From assembly GCA_040766585.1 (NCBI GenBank), contig JAXGQE010000007.1:117412-181411 (forward strand): DNA of 64,000 nt. Reading direction: 5' to 3'. This stretch comes from JAXGQE01 sp040766585. GTDB taxonomy: Bacteria; Bacillota; SLNR01. The notes below the pieces were generated by a model. The model was not told the DNA's origin, searched no databases, and saw only the letters and a list, made by a program, of their open reading frames with translations. The position numbers and the translations under genes were made by a program. Below are positions 45,194 to 55,421 of this stretch, piece after piece; the stretch's first letter is position 1, and the number at the start of each line of letters is the position of its first letter.

Positions 45194-46311
45194 GATGGAT
45201 TCACCTCCCGAATCATTTCGTAGGCAATCTGCAGCGCCGCATCATCCTGCCGCTCCAGCAGTGTCATCAACCATGCATGAGGAAATGAATCTTTGGTAAA
45301 TTCCCTTTCCACCATCTCCCGGGTCACTTTGGTCTGGAGAGCGTGATCCACCCATTCCAGATACAGCATCTTCTTTTCCAGGAGCTGACGGACCCCCTCC
45401 AGTTCTATGCGGTCGTCTTCGCGGATCCGTCCGGACAGAGTCAGCCGCAGCAGTGTTTTTTCGGGCTGCCCGTCTGCCAAGATCGCTGAAAGCCTGCGTA
45501 TATCGTCTGGCCCATGAATTGAAACACTCTCATCCATAAAACGGTACATGCCGGTCTTGATCCGCCAGGCCGATGGAGCCTTTTGATCCTCCAGTTCAAT
45601 GAGCCACGCGCCGCCATCATGCAGACAGTCCATGCCGTCCGGTTCCGGCGTGCCGGCATTGAAGATCCGCTGGCCGCGGATTTCTTCTTGAGTTGGATAG
45701 CTTTTGTGGGTATGGCCCATCAGCCACAGATCCATGTCCAAAGCCACCAGCTCATGTTCAGTCATGTTAAAATAGCGGCGTTCCATATCCGGGGAAAGAT
45801 GCTGCAGCGCCCCGTGGGCTACCCCTATGTGCCATACGGCATCTGGGCGCTGCTCTTTGGGTGGAATCCAGGCCAGACGATTCTGTGAGCTGTGTTTCTG
45901 ATCGCAGGGACACGGATAGATCACAGCCGGAATTCCAAAATAGTTCAGAGGGATGGCTTCCGTGTTCCCGGCCACATGGATGCGAGAATGAGATGTCCGC
46001 CCGAACCGGCTCCATATGTTCTGCATACCGTCGTCGAAATCATGATTTCCAGGCAGCACCAGTACCAATGCCCCTTCAAAACCAGATAAAATATCCTGCA
46101 CTCGTGAAACCGTTTTCACCGCCACATTCTGATGGTCAAAAAGATCCCCGGACACAACCAGCAAATGACACTGCCGTTGGTTGGCATCCGCCACCATGTT
46201 CTCCAGAACCTGGATGCGGGCATCCCCCAGCAAATCGCGGATGGTCTCCGGGTAATGGGTGAATCGCATCCCGATATGAAGGTCCCCTGTATGATAGATA
46301 CGCAGATTCAT
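45190..46311 (-). CDS. SbcD/Mre11-like metallophosphoesterase
   Basis: About 373 residues. The five phosphoesterase motifs are visible: HTGDLHIGMRF, VVSGDLFDHQNV, VLPGNHDFDDG, IGVAHGALQH and WLMGHTHKSYP. The C-terminal third is the capping domain that binds the Rad50 partner. The ATG at 46311 with AGGAGGG upstream is preferred over 23 codons of open frame before it. It is coupled to the SbcC-like gene by a 4-nt overlap. Likely a double-strand-break and hairpin nuclease in the cytoplasm. Confidence 0.9.
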   Translation of the reverse strand: MNLRIYHTGDLHIGMRFTHYPETIRDLLGDARIQVLENMVADANQRQCHLLVVSGDLFDHQNVAVKTVSRVQDILSGFEGALVLVLPGNHDFDDGMQNIWSRFGRTSHSRIHVAGNTEAIPLNYFGIPAVIYPCPCDQKHSSQNRLAWIPPKEQRPDAVWHIGVAHGALQHLSPDMERRYFNMTEHELVALDMDLWLMGHTHKSYPTQEEIRGQRIFNAGTPEPDGMDCLHDGGAWLIELEDQKAPSAWRIKTGMYRFMDESVSIHGPDDIRRLSAILADGQPEKTLLRLTLSGRIREDDRIELEGVRQLLEKKMLYLEWVDHALQTKVTREMVEREFTKDSFPHAWLMTLLERQDDAALQIAYEMIREVNPS

Positions 46312-46495
46312 CGCTACCCTCCTGACTATTCCAAAAAAGTCACAATCATCCATGAAAACCCACATATGAAAGCCAAACATTGTCCCACTTTCATAAGTAG
46401 ACGCTCATCGCTTGGATGAGCCCTTTCTTGCCACAATGGATCTTGTTCATTCATGCAGTAACCCGAATGGATCAAGAAGAAAAAAACGACTTACA

Positions 46496-47707
46496 TCATT
46501 GAGTCTTTCTATTTTCGAGCAAATCCCGGTGTTTGCTTTCATAGGGAGCTTGAAGGCGGTTGATCGCTACCTGGTAATTCTCAAACGCATGTTCAATGCG
46601 ACGACGAATATCCTGCTCCATAGCCAGGCATTCCGTATGCTTCAGCTCCTCTGCAAATACCAGGTCAAACATCACCAATATTTTTTGCTGACCTTGGGCA
46701 ATTCGAAAGTCCTCGATCTGGTAAAAACCGGGTTCGAAATCCAGGCATGTATCCACATCCTGTCGTACTTTACGAGTCTTTTCTTCATCTGTGGAGATGG
46801 GATCCATATGGATGGTCATTCTAACCCCGGTTTCTGCTTCAATCTTTTTTTCCATTTCTTCAATCACTGTATGGGTTTCCACAATCCCGGCGGTGTCGGG
46901 AACCACTGCATGCACCGATGCGCTGACGCGCCCGGGTCCATAGTCATGAACCTCTAAATCATGAACATCCACTACCAGCCCAGCTGATCGAACCATACGG
47001 TCGATCTGCTGGATCAATGAGGGTTCGGGAGATTGCCCCACCAGCAGATTGACTGTGTCCCGCGCCACATCAAACCCAGAGTACATGATCAGGATGGATA
47101 TCAGCAACCCCAAAAAACCATCCACCGGTACATCCATCCCCCGGCTGACCAGTACAGATGCCAGGATTACACCGGTTGCCAGACTGTCGCTGAGACTGTC
47201 AAAAGCGTTGGCTCGGTTGATGCTAGAATGGATCTTGGCTGCAATATACCGGTTGTAGGAGTACATCCACAGCTTAACCAGCACCGAAAAGCCCAGAATC
47301 GCGATCAGCGGTACGCTGTACTCCACCGGCTCCGGGTTAATCAAGCGATCGTAGGAACGGCGCAGCAATTCAATCCCTACCGTGAAAATGAGGAAAGCCA
47401 CCACCAAAGAAGCTACATATTCAAATCGTCCGTGGCCGTGTGGATGTTGGCGGTCCGGGGGACGATTGGAAATTCTGGCACTGAAAACCGCAATCACCGA
47501 TGATCCGACATCGGTGAGATTGTTGAATGCATCGGAGATAACAGCAATGCTGTTGGCAGCCAATCCGACGACCAGTTTCAAAGAAAAGACCAGCAGATTG
47601 GAGAAGATGCCCAGTACGCCAGACAAAGCTATGTACTGTTCACGAACTCGGCGGTCATTCACTTTTTCATAGTTGTGGATGAATCGTCGAATCAGGATGC
47701 GAATCAT
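46496..47707 (-). CDS. cation diffusion facilitator (CDF) transporter with long C-terminus
   Basis: About 403 residues, six membrane segments. The metal site in helix 2 reads AVISDAFNNLTDVGSS and its partner in helix 5 is ANAFDSLSDSLAT, both with the D-x-x-x-D arrangement. The loop PPDRQHPHGHGRFEY is the usual His-rich CDF loop. The C-terminal cytoplasmic domain (VHDLEVHDYGPGRVSASVHA) is followed by about 100 extra residues with a second similar fold (QQKILVMFDLVFAEELKHTE). GAAGGTG precedes the ATG at 47707. It exports a divalent metal such as Zn, Mn, Co or Fe. No riboswitch was found upstream, unlike the second CDF gene. Confidence 0.92.
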   Translation of the reverse strand: MIRILIRRFIHNYEKVNDRRVREQYIALSGVLGIFSNLLVFSLKLVVGLAANSIAVISDAFNNLTDVGSSVIAVFSARISNRPPDRQHPHGHGRFEYVASLVVAFLIFTVGIELLRRSYDRLINPEPVEYSVPLIAILGFSVLVKLWMYSYNRYIAAKIHSSINRANAFDSLSDSLATGVILASVLVSRGMDVPVDGFLGLLISILIMYSGFDVARDTVNLLVGQSPEPSLIQQIDRMVRSAGLVVDVHDLEVHDYGPGRVSASVHAVVPDTAGIVETHTVIEEMEKKIEAETGVRMTIHMDPISTDEEKTRKVRQDVDTCLDFEPGFYQIEDFRIAQGQQKILVMFDLVFAEELKHTECLAMEQDIRRRIEHAFENYQVAINRLQAPYESKHRDLLENRKTQ

Positions 47708-48148
47708 GGTCTTCACCTTCTTGCATGGATTCCTTTCGCCATCATAGAAGTGATAATGACAGTCCAAAAACTGTAGAATCTGTCTTCATACCAATTGGCT
47801 ATGTATGCATGTTTTCCTGTCAATTTATCACATTATGTCGAGAAAATATCCGATGTCTTAACTAAACAACAAAGAATGATCGGCTGCCTATCCAATATAT
47901 CCGCCCACAAAAAAAAAGCCGCAGTCTATCCGCGTCCTTTCTGATTCTTGTGGTCCCATGGGGCAGAGAGGCAGACCGGCAGGCTATCTGTATCCAGACA
48001 GATGCCTGCCGATCCTTACCAACTGCGCAGGATACTGCAGAATTATTGTGTACTTTTTCGGCGCACCGGCATTCAATTCATCCAAACTCCTCGGACTATA
48101 GCCAAGGGATTATTCCCTCTAGGCTACCCAGCGTTGGGGTAATCTCCC
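47708..48148. other. 441-nt gap between CDF and ferredoxin genes
   Basis: No gene is supported. A run of nine As at about 47909-47917 follows GC-rich sequence on the minus strand, but no stem pairs well. A hairpin at 48102-48124 (AGCCAAGGGA / TCCCTCTAGGCT) lies just after the ferredoxin stop and lacks a T-run. Confidence 0.4.
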
Positions 48149-48319
48149 CTATTCCAGACTAATGGCTTCTACCGGGCATGTGGATACGCAAGCTCCGCAA
48201 TCGATGCATTCATCATTGACTTCCGCTTTTCCATCCACCATGCTGATGGCTCCTACCGGACATACAGACACACAAGCGCTGCATCCGATACAGGTATCTT
48301 TATCTACTTTTGCTGCCAC
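48149..48319 (-). CDS. 2[4Fe-4S] ferredoxin
   Basis: 56 residues with a classic clostridial-type ferredoxin layout. The two clusters read DTCIGCSACVSVCPVGAIS and DECIDCGACVSTCPVEAIS, each CxxCxxCxxxCP. The start is a GTG with GGAGGG 8 nt upstream. It is a soluble low-potential electron carrier for anaerobic metabolism. It is transcribed as a short unit; no partner enzyme is next to it. Its presence supports an anaerobic host. Confidence 0.95.
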   Translation of the reverse strand: MAAKVDKDTCIGCSACVSVCPVGAISMVDGKAEVNDECIDCGACVSTCPVEAISLE

Positions 48320-48631
48320 TAAAAATCCCTCCTCTTCCTTCTTCTGTACGAATCTGCCCTGTCATTTCTCAACCTGCAGCACCGCAGTGATACGACCGTT
48401 TGGACTACGAAAACATTCACCCAGGAGGCCAAACGCCGAAATCCAGCCTCTGCAGATAGACAAGTTCATGTTGCCGGTGATCTGCAGGGTCCGATTGCTT
48501 TCATATTCCCCGGTCAGATGTATTGAGTGATGGCCAAGTCATATTGAATGTAACCCTTTTTGACTGCTCTGTCAACATGACTGAACAGGACCGTCTATAT
48601 TGGTTCGTCTTGCACCCATGATCTTCCTGCT
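48320..48631. other. 312-nt gap
   Basis: Separates the D-aminoacylase stop from the ferredoxin gene. I recognise no gene or clear terminator in it. Confidence 0.35.
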
Positions 48632-50215
48632 TCAGCGGGCAGCAAGTACTTTCCCGTTCGTAATTCCAGTAAACACAGCATCTTCCACCACCACTTCACC
48701 ACCGACCAGCACATAATGCAAACCCTCTGCCCGGGAAAAGGAATGCTTAAAATCAGCGCGATCGATAATGGTTTCCTGATTGAACACAGTGATGTCTGCG
48801 TCCATGCCGACTCTGAGCAGACCTTTCCCATCCAGCTCGTAGAGCATGGACGGCATCCCGGTCATCTTGCGGATGGCCTCTTCCAATGTCAACACCTTCA
48901 TTTCCCGCACATAATGGCCCAACACCCGAGGGAAAGTACCAAATGCCCGGGGATGACAGCCGGGGCAGTCCGGATACATCAGGCCGTCGGATCCGATCAT
49001 GGTCCGCGGATTCTGCATAATCCGCTGCACATCCTCTTCTCCGATACGCCAGCTGATGGAGCCTGTGCCCATTTCATCTTGTAGTAGAATATCAAAGAAG
49101 AAATCGCAGGGATCCATATTCTCCGTTTCAGCCGCATCGTTCAACATCACAGCATTGTATTGAGGGTAGGTTCTGGAAGAAGAAATCATGATACCCTGGA
49201 AAAACTCATCAGGAGCCTCGCCGCTCATCATCATGTCCCGAATCTTTCTTCGCTCACCTGGATCACCCAGCCTGCGCAGGATCTCCGTAAAACCTAAGGC
49301 ATGGATGGATTTGGGCAGGTACACATTCAACACCGTTGAACTGGCGGTATATGGGTACTGATCGATAAATACATCGTATCCTTCATCGTTGATGGCATCA
49401 ATCATGGCCAGTGTCTTTTGCGGGAGCCCCCATACTTTTTCCGGCTTTCCCGATACCTTGTGATGAGAGATGACGGTTTTGATCCCGGTTGCCCGGACTA
49501 TCTTCAGCACTTCTTCCACAGACTCGACCAGCATCGCCCCCTCATTGCGCATGTGAAGGGTCATGGCTCCCCCATAGCTGTGAGCCACCTGACACAGTTC
49601 AATCAGTTCGTCCAGCTTTGAATACACGCCCGGAGCGTAAAACAAGCCCAGTGAGATACCCAGCGCTCCCGCTTCCATAGCCTGGGCTACGTGGTCTTTC
49701 ATCTGTTCCAATTCATCGGAAGTCGGCTCTCGGTCATCGTACCCCATGACGGCAATCCGGATGGTATTGTGCCCCACAAACAGCGCCATGTTGGGCCCCA
49801 GCGCCAGAGTTTTGATATGCTGCATATAGTCCTGAAAATTTTGATGATGGGCCAGATCCGTACAGACACCGTTGGGCAGCAGATTGGTCATGGCTTTGCA
49901 TCCGGCATCGAAATGAGCCGTGCTGATGGGAGCCGCAGAAAACCCACACATACCACCGATTTCAGTGGTAACACCCTGTTCCAGTTTATGTCGGCTGTGG
50001 GGCATACTCTCCATCACCAGATCACCATGACTGTGGGAATCAATAAACCCCGGGGTAACAGTCAGCCCTTCCACATTCAGTATCTTCATGGCATCTTCGT
50101 TGAGTTTTCTCCGAATGGCGGCAATTTTTCCATCCCGGATTCCGATATCCCCATGATATGCCGGGCTGCCGGTTCCATCAATAATGCGTCCGTTGCGAAT
50201 CAGTAAGTCAAACAC
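48632..50215 (-). CDS. N-acyl-D-amino-acid deacylase (D-aminoacylase family)
   Basis: About 527 residues of the amidohydrolase superfamily. The start is FDLLIRNGRIIDGTGSPAYH. The first metal site is PGFIDSHSHGDLV, then TTEIGGMCGFSAAP, the family G-x-C-G loop. Further on are GISLGLFYAPGVYSK, TLHMRNEG, VISHHKVSGKP, IGSDGLMYPDC and HPRAFGTFPRVLGHYVRE. The C-terminus (GLLRVGMDADITVFNQETI) ends the composite sandwich. The start is a GTG with GGGAGGG 6 nt upstream; about 115 codons of open frame further up are not used. It cleaves N-acyl groups from D-amino acids or similar compounds such as D-glutamate derivatives. Confidence 0.93.
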   Translation of the reverse strand: MFDLLIRNGRIIDGTGSPAYHGDIGIRDGKIAAIRRKLNEDAMKILNVEGLTVTPGFIDSHSHGDLVMESMPHSRHKLEQGVTTEIGGMCGFSAAPISTAHFDAGCKAMTNLLPNGVCTDLAHHQNFQDYMQHIKTLALGPNMALFVGHNTIRIAVMGYDDREPTSDELEQMKDHVAQAMEAGALGISLGLFYAPGVYSKLDELIELCQVAHSYGGAMTLHMRNEGAMLVESVEEVLKIVRATGIKTVISHHKVSGKPEKVWGLPQKTLAMIDAINDEGYDVFIDQYPYTASSTVLNVYLPKSIHALGFTEILRRLGDPGERRKIRDMMMSGEAPDEFFQGIMISSSRTYPQYNAVMLNDAAETENMDPCDFFFDILLQDEMGTGSISWRIGEEDVQRIMQNPRTMIGSDGLMYPDCPGCHPRAFGTFPRVLGHYVREMKVLTLEEAIRKMTGMPSMLYELDGKGLLRVGMDADITVFNQETIIDRADFKHSFSRAEGLHYVLVGGEVVVEDAVFTGITNGKVLAAR

Positions 50216-50252
50216 ACATATCCCTCCCTGTTTGAATACACTAATGGTTACT

Positions 50253-50693
50253 TTACAGATGAATGACCTCCAGAGCTTGTCTGCATTGCTGCTGTAGATA
50301 ATCGGTGAGAAGACGTCGATGACAGTACCGTGGTTTTTCTTCACTGCACAGATATGCAGGGGTACCCTCACCCAGAATATCTGTGCAGTGCGATCCTGTG
50401 GAACGCTCGTCAAGAAGTGTCCGGTACCGCTTTTCAAAGGTATCCCAATCAATCGCCTTCTTTTTGTAATCATGGAATAAGGCTTCATCCGGAGCCAGCT
50501 CCGGCATGTGAATATACTCAATACCGACCAATTCCAGAACGTATTCCAGATCGTCCTTTTTGGCATACCCAGCCAGTTGAGAAGTGTTGTGCAGACGGAT
50601 ATCCACCACTCGCGTTACCTGGGCTTGCTGCAGCAAATGGATGAATTCCCGAAGCTTTTTCCCGCTGAATCCGATGGTATACAGTCTTTTCAA
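50253..50693 (-). CDS. DUF488-family protein
   Basis: About 146 residues. The DUF488 core is clear: LYTIGFSGKKLREFIHLLQ, TRVVDIRLHNTSQLAGYAKK, then YIHMPELAPDE and a closing CSEEKPRYCHRRLLTDYLQQ with C-x-x-x-x-x-x-x-C-H-R. I start at a TTG preceded by GGGGTGATGG, because family members begin at this point; the frame is open to 50819. It lies 37 nt upstream of the D-aminoacylase gene and could be in the same transcript. A nucleic-acid-related role is suspected for the family but unproven. Confidence 0.85.
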   Translation of the reverse strand: MKRLYTIGFSGKKLREFIHLLQQAQVTRVVDIRLHNTSQLAGYAKKDDLEYVLELVGIEYIHMPELAPDEALFHDYKKKAIDWDTFEKRYRTLLDERSTGSHCTDILGEGTPAYLCSEEKPRYCHRRLLTDYLQQQCRQALEVIHL

Positions 50694-51039
50694 CCCATCA
50701 CCCCATCCTAGGCAAGCAGCCATTTCCCTTATGTAGCTGCAAACAGTTTTTTGGTGCATTGTATTGTATGATTCGAAAAAGACGGAGCAAAACCTTCTCA
50801 TCGCTTTGTCCATACACAAAAATTGAAATCGAAAGCGACAGAATAATTCCCGCGATGGAGATATTTCTGCAGGATGATGAATTTATCACGTCGAAAGGGT
50901 CCATCAGGCATCATCTCAGGATGCTCTTCCACACTTGTCAGCCGCATTCGCTCTCCATTCTCTTACTCATCGTTCAAACTTTCTACGCTGCAGCCTGACC
51001 TGATTCCTCCCAACCAATCAATGAATGGAGGAATGGATC
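50694..51039. other. divergent intergenic region before the CWB2 surface protein
   Basis: It separates leftward and rightward genes and must carry both promoters. Plus-strand frames here have no supporting ribosome site. I could not place a confident promoter. Confidence 0.35.
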
Positions 51040-54000
51040 ATGGGCAACCGACCGTTGATCAAAACTTTATCCGTCGTAATGAGTCTGGTGTTATTGATAA
51101 GCTTTTTTTCTCCATTTTCCATGGGAGCACCTTCCAGTGATTCCTGGGTCGATCCCCTGTACAATGCATCCACACCTGGATGGGGCTTGACCCATTTTGC
51201 CACCATCCAAAGTGCCGTGGACCTGACCCCTGCCGGGGGGACGGTCCATATAGCGTCCGGTACATATCTGGAAAATGTGACGATAAACAAAACCATCTAT
51301 CTCAGCGGCGAAAACAAGGAAACCACCATCATAGATGCCGGCCATACCGGCAGTGCCATCTATGTTGATCATGCCGACGAGGTAACCATCGATTCCCTTC
51401 GCCTCAGCAATTCCCGCCTGGATCAACAGGAATACCAGTTGCCGGCCCTATCGGCAGACCAGTGCACCGGTCTTTTAGTAGAAGACTGCATCATTGATGA
51501 TGTAGGAATCAGTTTGAATGAATGCAGCACTTGCTCCATTCATGGCAACATCATCGATGCCCATGTGCCGGTGATTTTGCATGGAGGACGAGAAAACAAC
51601 ATTACCCAGAACATCATGACAGCCCGTCATCCCCAGGGAGTTGGACTGTATCGCTCTCATGGGAATCAAGTTATGGATAATCAGATTACCGGTTGGTCCG
51701 AAGGCCCTGGATGAACCGGTATTCGACTGGTCCAGGCTTGGGCCAACCGCATTTCCGGCAATACCATCACCTATTTCGGGACTCCGATCCTGATTACCGG
51801 ATCCAATGACAACATTGTCGACAGTAACCAGATCGAATTATCCGCACCGCCTAGCAACACGGCCGGAATTAGCGTATTTTCATCCCATCGCAATTCCATC
51901 ATCAACAACACCGTCCGGCATATGGACAAATGGGGTATCCGACTTTTCGGCGGTTCTACGGAGAACTGGCTTCAAGCCAATGTGATCGAAGACTGCAATC
52001 GGGGAGCCGTAGGCGTTTTCTATGATTCCGATCTGAATTCCATTATCAACAACGCTCTCAACCAAAGCCCATACGGGCTTCTGATCGATCAGGCGCAGAA
52101 TAACCAAATCCGGGACAACATAATCGCCGCTAACGACATCGACAGCCAAGACAACAGCGAAAACCAGTGGGACCAAAACTACTGGGCCGGATACGACAGG
52201 ACCGAGCCGTATCTGATCGATGATTCCAGCTATGATCTGAATCCACGCATGATCGCACCGGAGATGCTTCCTGCCGTCGCTCCTCCCCTTGCGCCGCTGC
52301 CGCCGGCATTACCGGACAATTATATCTTTATCAGCAGCGATACAACCTGGGAAACCACCGGGAACATTTCTGCGCGCCAAATTATCATTGAAGACGGAGC
52401 CACACTGACCATTCAAAACAGCGACCTGGATGTCCATGCCGCCTTTGTAGTCCGCTCAGGTGGAGCTCTGTCCATCCAAAACTCCATCTTGCGGGCGGAT
52501 CCCCATGCCAGTCTGGAATGGATGGATGTGGACAATGCTGGCAGTTTGACCATTCAGAATTCTTACCTGTCCGGCAGCGGTCACGGGATCAATGCCCTAG
52601 CCGGATCCGTAATCCTTGTCGAAAATACCGAGCTGCATTTCATGGGCGAGTGGTCCAAAGCTCTTCACTTAGAAACCGGCAACGCAGTCATTCGCAACAA
52701 TCATTTTTACGGAGGATACGGAGCCATCCAAATGCAGTCCGATGGTGTTGAATTGACAGGCAACATCATCGAGAAAAACGGAGACGGTATCACCTATTTT
52801 CTGGGTAACGACGATGATTCAGGAACCATCATTGAAGGGAACAACCTCATCGACTTGATCGAAGCAGGATTCATCGCCGTCGGCATGAATTACGGGCACA
52901 TCGCTCACAATGTATTTCAAGACATTCATGGTCATGCACTGATCCTGTCACCGGCATCTCCCACCGTCAACACCGATCATACCACAATCAACGGCAATAT
53001 GTTTATTCGTTGCGGATCGGTGATTGATGATGGATCCGACAACATATGGTACGATGCCGGATCTTCCTGCGGCAACTATTACAGTGATTACCCATCACTC
53101 TACCCCGACGCTCAGGAAAGCACTCTGCATCCGGCCATCTGGGATACACCGTATGATATTGCAAGCTCTTTTGGCTTCCCCGCCTCTCAGGACATATATC
53201 CCATGATGATTTCCAGCGTTCTCTATGCCGCTGATACAGAGGTGCTGGGTGCCGACCGAGTCGATATAACCTTCAGTCGAAACATTGAACCCACTTTGCT
53301 GTCTCCCATCGATTTGAACAGTGTCATCGAGTTTGCATCCGACGGCATCACATATTCCCCATTAACGGAGTTCGACGCCGTTGACATATCCCAAAACCGC
53401 CTTTCCATTTACTTCGCCTCTCCATTGACTGGATCGACCCATCGACTCCGCATCGACGGCGGCATCATCACCGACGGTGTGATGACCATGGATCAACCCA
53501 TCACATCCGGAACATTCTCCGGAATGAAAGTCAGTCGCATCAGCGGCGTCAATCGGTATCAGACGTCCGTAGAAGTCAGCCAGAGCGGGTGGCCTCTGGG
53601 CGCTGAGACAGTGGTTTTGGCTCGAGGGGATAATTTTGCGGATGCTCTGGCAGGCGTACCCCTGGCGCATTATCTCAATGCCCCCATTCTTCTGACATCC
53701 TCAAGCCAGATTGGGGCATCCGTTCTGGATGAGATCCGTCGTCTGGACGCAGAGACCGTATTCATTCTCGGTGGAACAGCCGCCATCTCCTCAGCCGTTG
53801 AAACGGCTCTGATCAATGAGGGGCTTTCTGTGGAACGAATCTCCGGTGATAACAGGTACGATACCGCCGCACAAATTGCCCGAATGATGAAACTGCAAGG
53901 AGCTGCTGCAACCGATGCTGTCATTGCAGTGGGTTCCAATTTCCCGGATGCCTTATCGGCAGCATCGTATGCCGCCATTCACCAACAACCCATATTGCTG

Positions 54001-54432
54001 GTAACAACCCTTTCTGTCCCCGACTGCACCGAAACAGCGTTGAAAGATATGGGCGTTCAGGGTACCATCATAGTGGGTGGTACAGCCGTCATCAGCGATG
54101 CCGTTTTGACCGAACTGTCTGAATACACAACCCCGGAACGGGTCGCAGGCAGCAACCGCTACAGCACAGCCATCGCCTTGGCCAACCGCTATTCTCTGGA
54201 CAGCTCACTGTACTATATCGCCACAGGATTGAACTTCCCGGATGCCATAACCGGGGCTGTGCTGGCTGCTAAGAGAAACTGCGGAGTTCTATTGGTGCAA
54301 GGAACCTTGGCCGAACCCAATCAGGTCGTCCAAGACTTTTGTCTGAATGATTCTGTCGATGGAGTTTCTCTATTCGGCGGAACATCGGTCATCAGCAGCG
54401 GCATTGCCGAATGGTTCCTACAGAATCTCTAA
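51040..54432 (+). pseudogene. secreted beta-helix surface protein with three CWB2 repeats, interrupted by TGA at 51712
   Basis: One frame of about 1130 codons with a single in-frame TGA (51712-51714). The signal peptide is TLSVVMSLVLLISFFSPFSM. Residues ~50-430 form a right-handed beta-helix of the NosD/pectate type, with many N-x-I turns (NNITQNIMT, NQVMDNQIT). An Ig-like SbsA-type domain (ADRVDITFSRNIEPTLLSPI) and three CWB2 repeats follow, each starting R(I/V)(S/A)G-x-N-R-Y and holding NFPDAL-type motifs. CWB2 repeats hold proteins on the wall of Clostridia. The stop falls inside the helix between EGPG and TGIRLVQAW, with no domain boundary, so it is probably a nonsense change from TGG or CGA. 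GGAGG precedes the ATG at 51040. Confidence 0.8.
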
Positions 54433-54495
54433 ACTTCTAAGTGAAAGTGTTTCGTGGGCACCATCATTGCACTGATTAAGCTTTTCGGAATATGT

Positions 54496-54538
54496 AAAAA
54501 AGGAAGGCTTCATGGATAACTGAAGCCTTCCTTTTTTC
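54496..54538. terminator. strong bidirectional terminator
   Basis: AAAAAAGGAAGGCTTCA, an 8-nt loop and TGAAGCCTTCCTTTTTT form a perfect stem of 11 GC-rich pairs plus an A/T run. It ends the CWB2 gene. Confidence 0.92.
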
Positions 54539-54860
54539 GTTGCAGCACCTGCCCATCATCATCACGAATCAATAGATCTTTGCTGATCGCCCCTTGAATT
54601 TCTGCCATACAGGGTCCTTTGAAAGCGAGGTATAGGTTCGCGGCAGCTCAGGCGTTTGGCATTTTTTAATTTTCATGGTACCCTGCCAATACATTCTCAC
54701 TTCCATTCTTTCATTTCCTTAGCTTGTTATCACTTGACAGCTCTTAGTATAATAGTATTGAACTCACTAAAATTTTTGTATATATTCGCGTAACAATAAG
54801 TTACTATATATTCTGGTAGTATTACATAAGCGATCAAGGGCGCTAAGGAGGATTGGAACG
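54539..54860. other. gap with candidate HxlR operator
   Basis: AT-rich from 54730 on. It contains GTAAC-AATAA-GTTAC (54790-54804), a perfect 5-bp inverted repeat of the kind bound by HxlR regulators, about 55 nt before the regulator start. No gene is seen in the left part. Confidence 0.45.
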
Positions 54861-55238
54861 ATGTACGAAAAGAAACTGGACGATGATATTCGCTGTCCCC
54901 TGGAATATGCTCTGAAAATTTTCGGCGGTAAATGGAAATCAAGAATTATTTGTGTATTATCTGAGTTTCACACACTGCGCTACTCGGAGATTCGCAAAGA
55001 AATGGATAACATTACCGATGCCGTCTTGGCCGCATCATTGAAAGAACTGATGGCCGATGATCTCATTACCCGTAGATCGTACAATGAGATTCCTCCCCGA
55101 GTGGAATACCAATTAACGGAAAAAGGAGCCTCCATCATTCCGATTCTTCAAAATATTTGCCAATGGGCGGGGATGTACCATAAGGAAAATCCCGACCCAA
55201 TCATGTCCCAATGCCAACGATGCGATTACCTCCGCTGA
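54861..55238 (+). CDS. HxlR-family regulator with C-terminal Cys pair
   Basis: 125 residues. The winged helix begins DIRCPLEYALKIFGGKWKSR and continues with LRYSEIRKEM, TDAVLAASLKELMADDLITR and PPRVEYQLTEKG. The conserved N-terminal Cys is present. The tail ends SQCQRCDYLR, a CxxC next to the C-terminus, comparable to the CxxCxxC tail of the other HxlR protein at 18379-18783. AAGGAGG precedes the ATG and an inverted repeat lies upstream, so it probably regulates itself. Its target is not evident. Confidence 0.92.
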   Translation: MYEKKLDDDIRCPLEYALKIFGGKWKSRIICVLSEFHTLRYSEIRKEMDNITDAVLAASLKELMADDLITRRSYNEIPPRVEYQLTEKGASIIPILQNICQWAGMYHKENPDPIMSQCQRCDYLR

Positions 55239-55356
55239 TAATCCATTAACCCAGCATTTTCTGGGGAGCCCTGGGACAATACTAATTCTTTTTATGATTC
55301 CCCAGATCGATTTCTTTCCGAGTCTGTATCCTTAGAAACTGTATGTTGCAGCTACA

Positions 55357-55387
55357 AAATCCCGTCACAATACCGTGACGGGATTTA
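55357..55387. terminator. bidirectional terminator between HxlR and the LPxTG-like gene
   Basis: AAATCCCGTCAC-AATACC-GTGACGGGATTT is a long perfect stem flanked by A and T. It serves the rightward HxlR gene and the leftward surface-protein gene. Confidence 0.9.
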
Positions 55388-55421
55388 TTGCAGTCTGTCT
55401 ATATAAAAAAGCCTCGATCCT

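Noticed and set aside
47905..47940. Poly-A run beside GC-rich sequence as a terminator
   Set aside because: No stem with more than three or four pairs can be drawn on either strand.
51712..51760. TGA in the CWB2 protein as a third selenocysteine codon, with a possible 6-bp stem (TGGTCC / GGGCCA) 14 nt downstream
   Set aside because: The stem has a G-T pair and a larger loop, the site is a beta-helix turn without a Cys in this family, and there is no redox motif, so a nonsense change is far more likely.
54730..54942. Minus-strand open frame overlapping the start of the second HxlR gene
   Set aside because: It covers the regulator promoter and start in antisense, has no ribosome site, and the HxlR gene is strongly supported.
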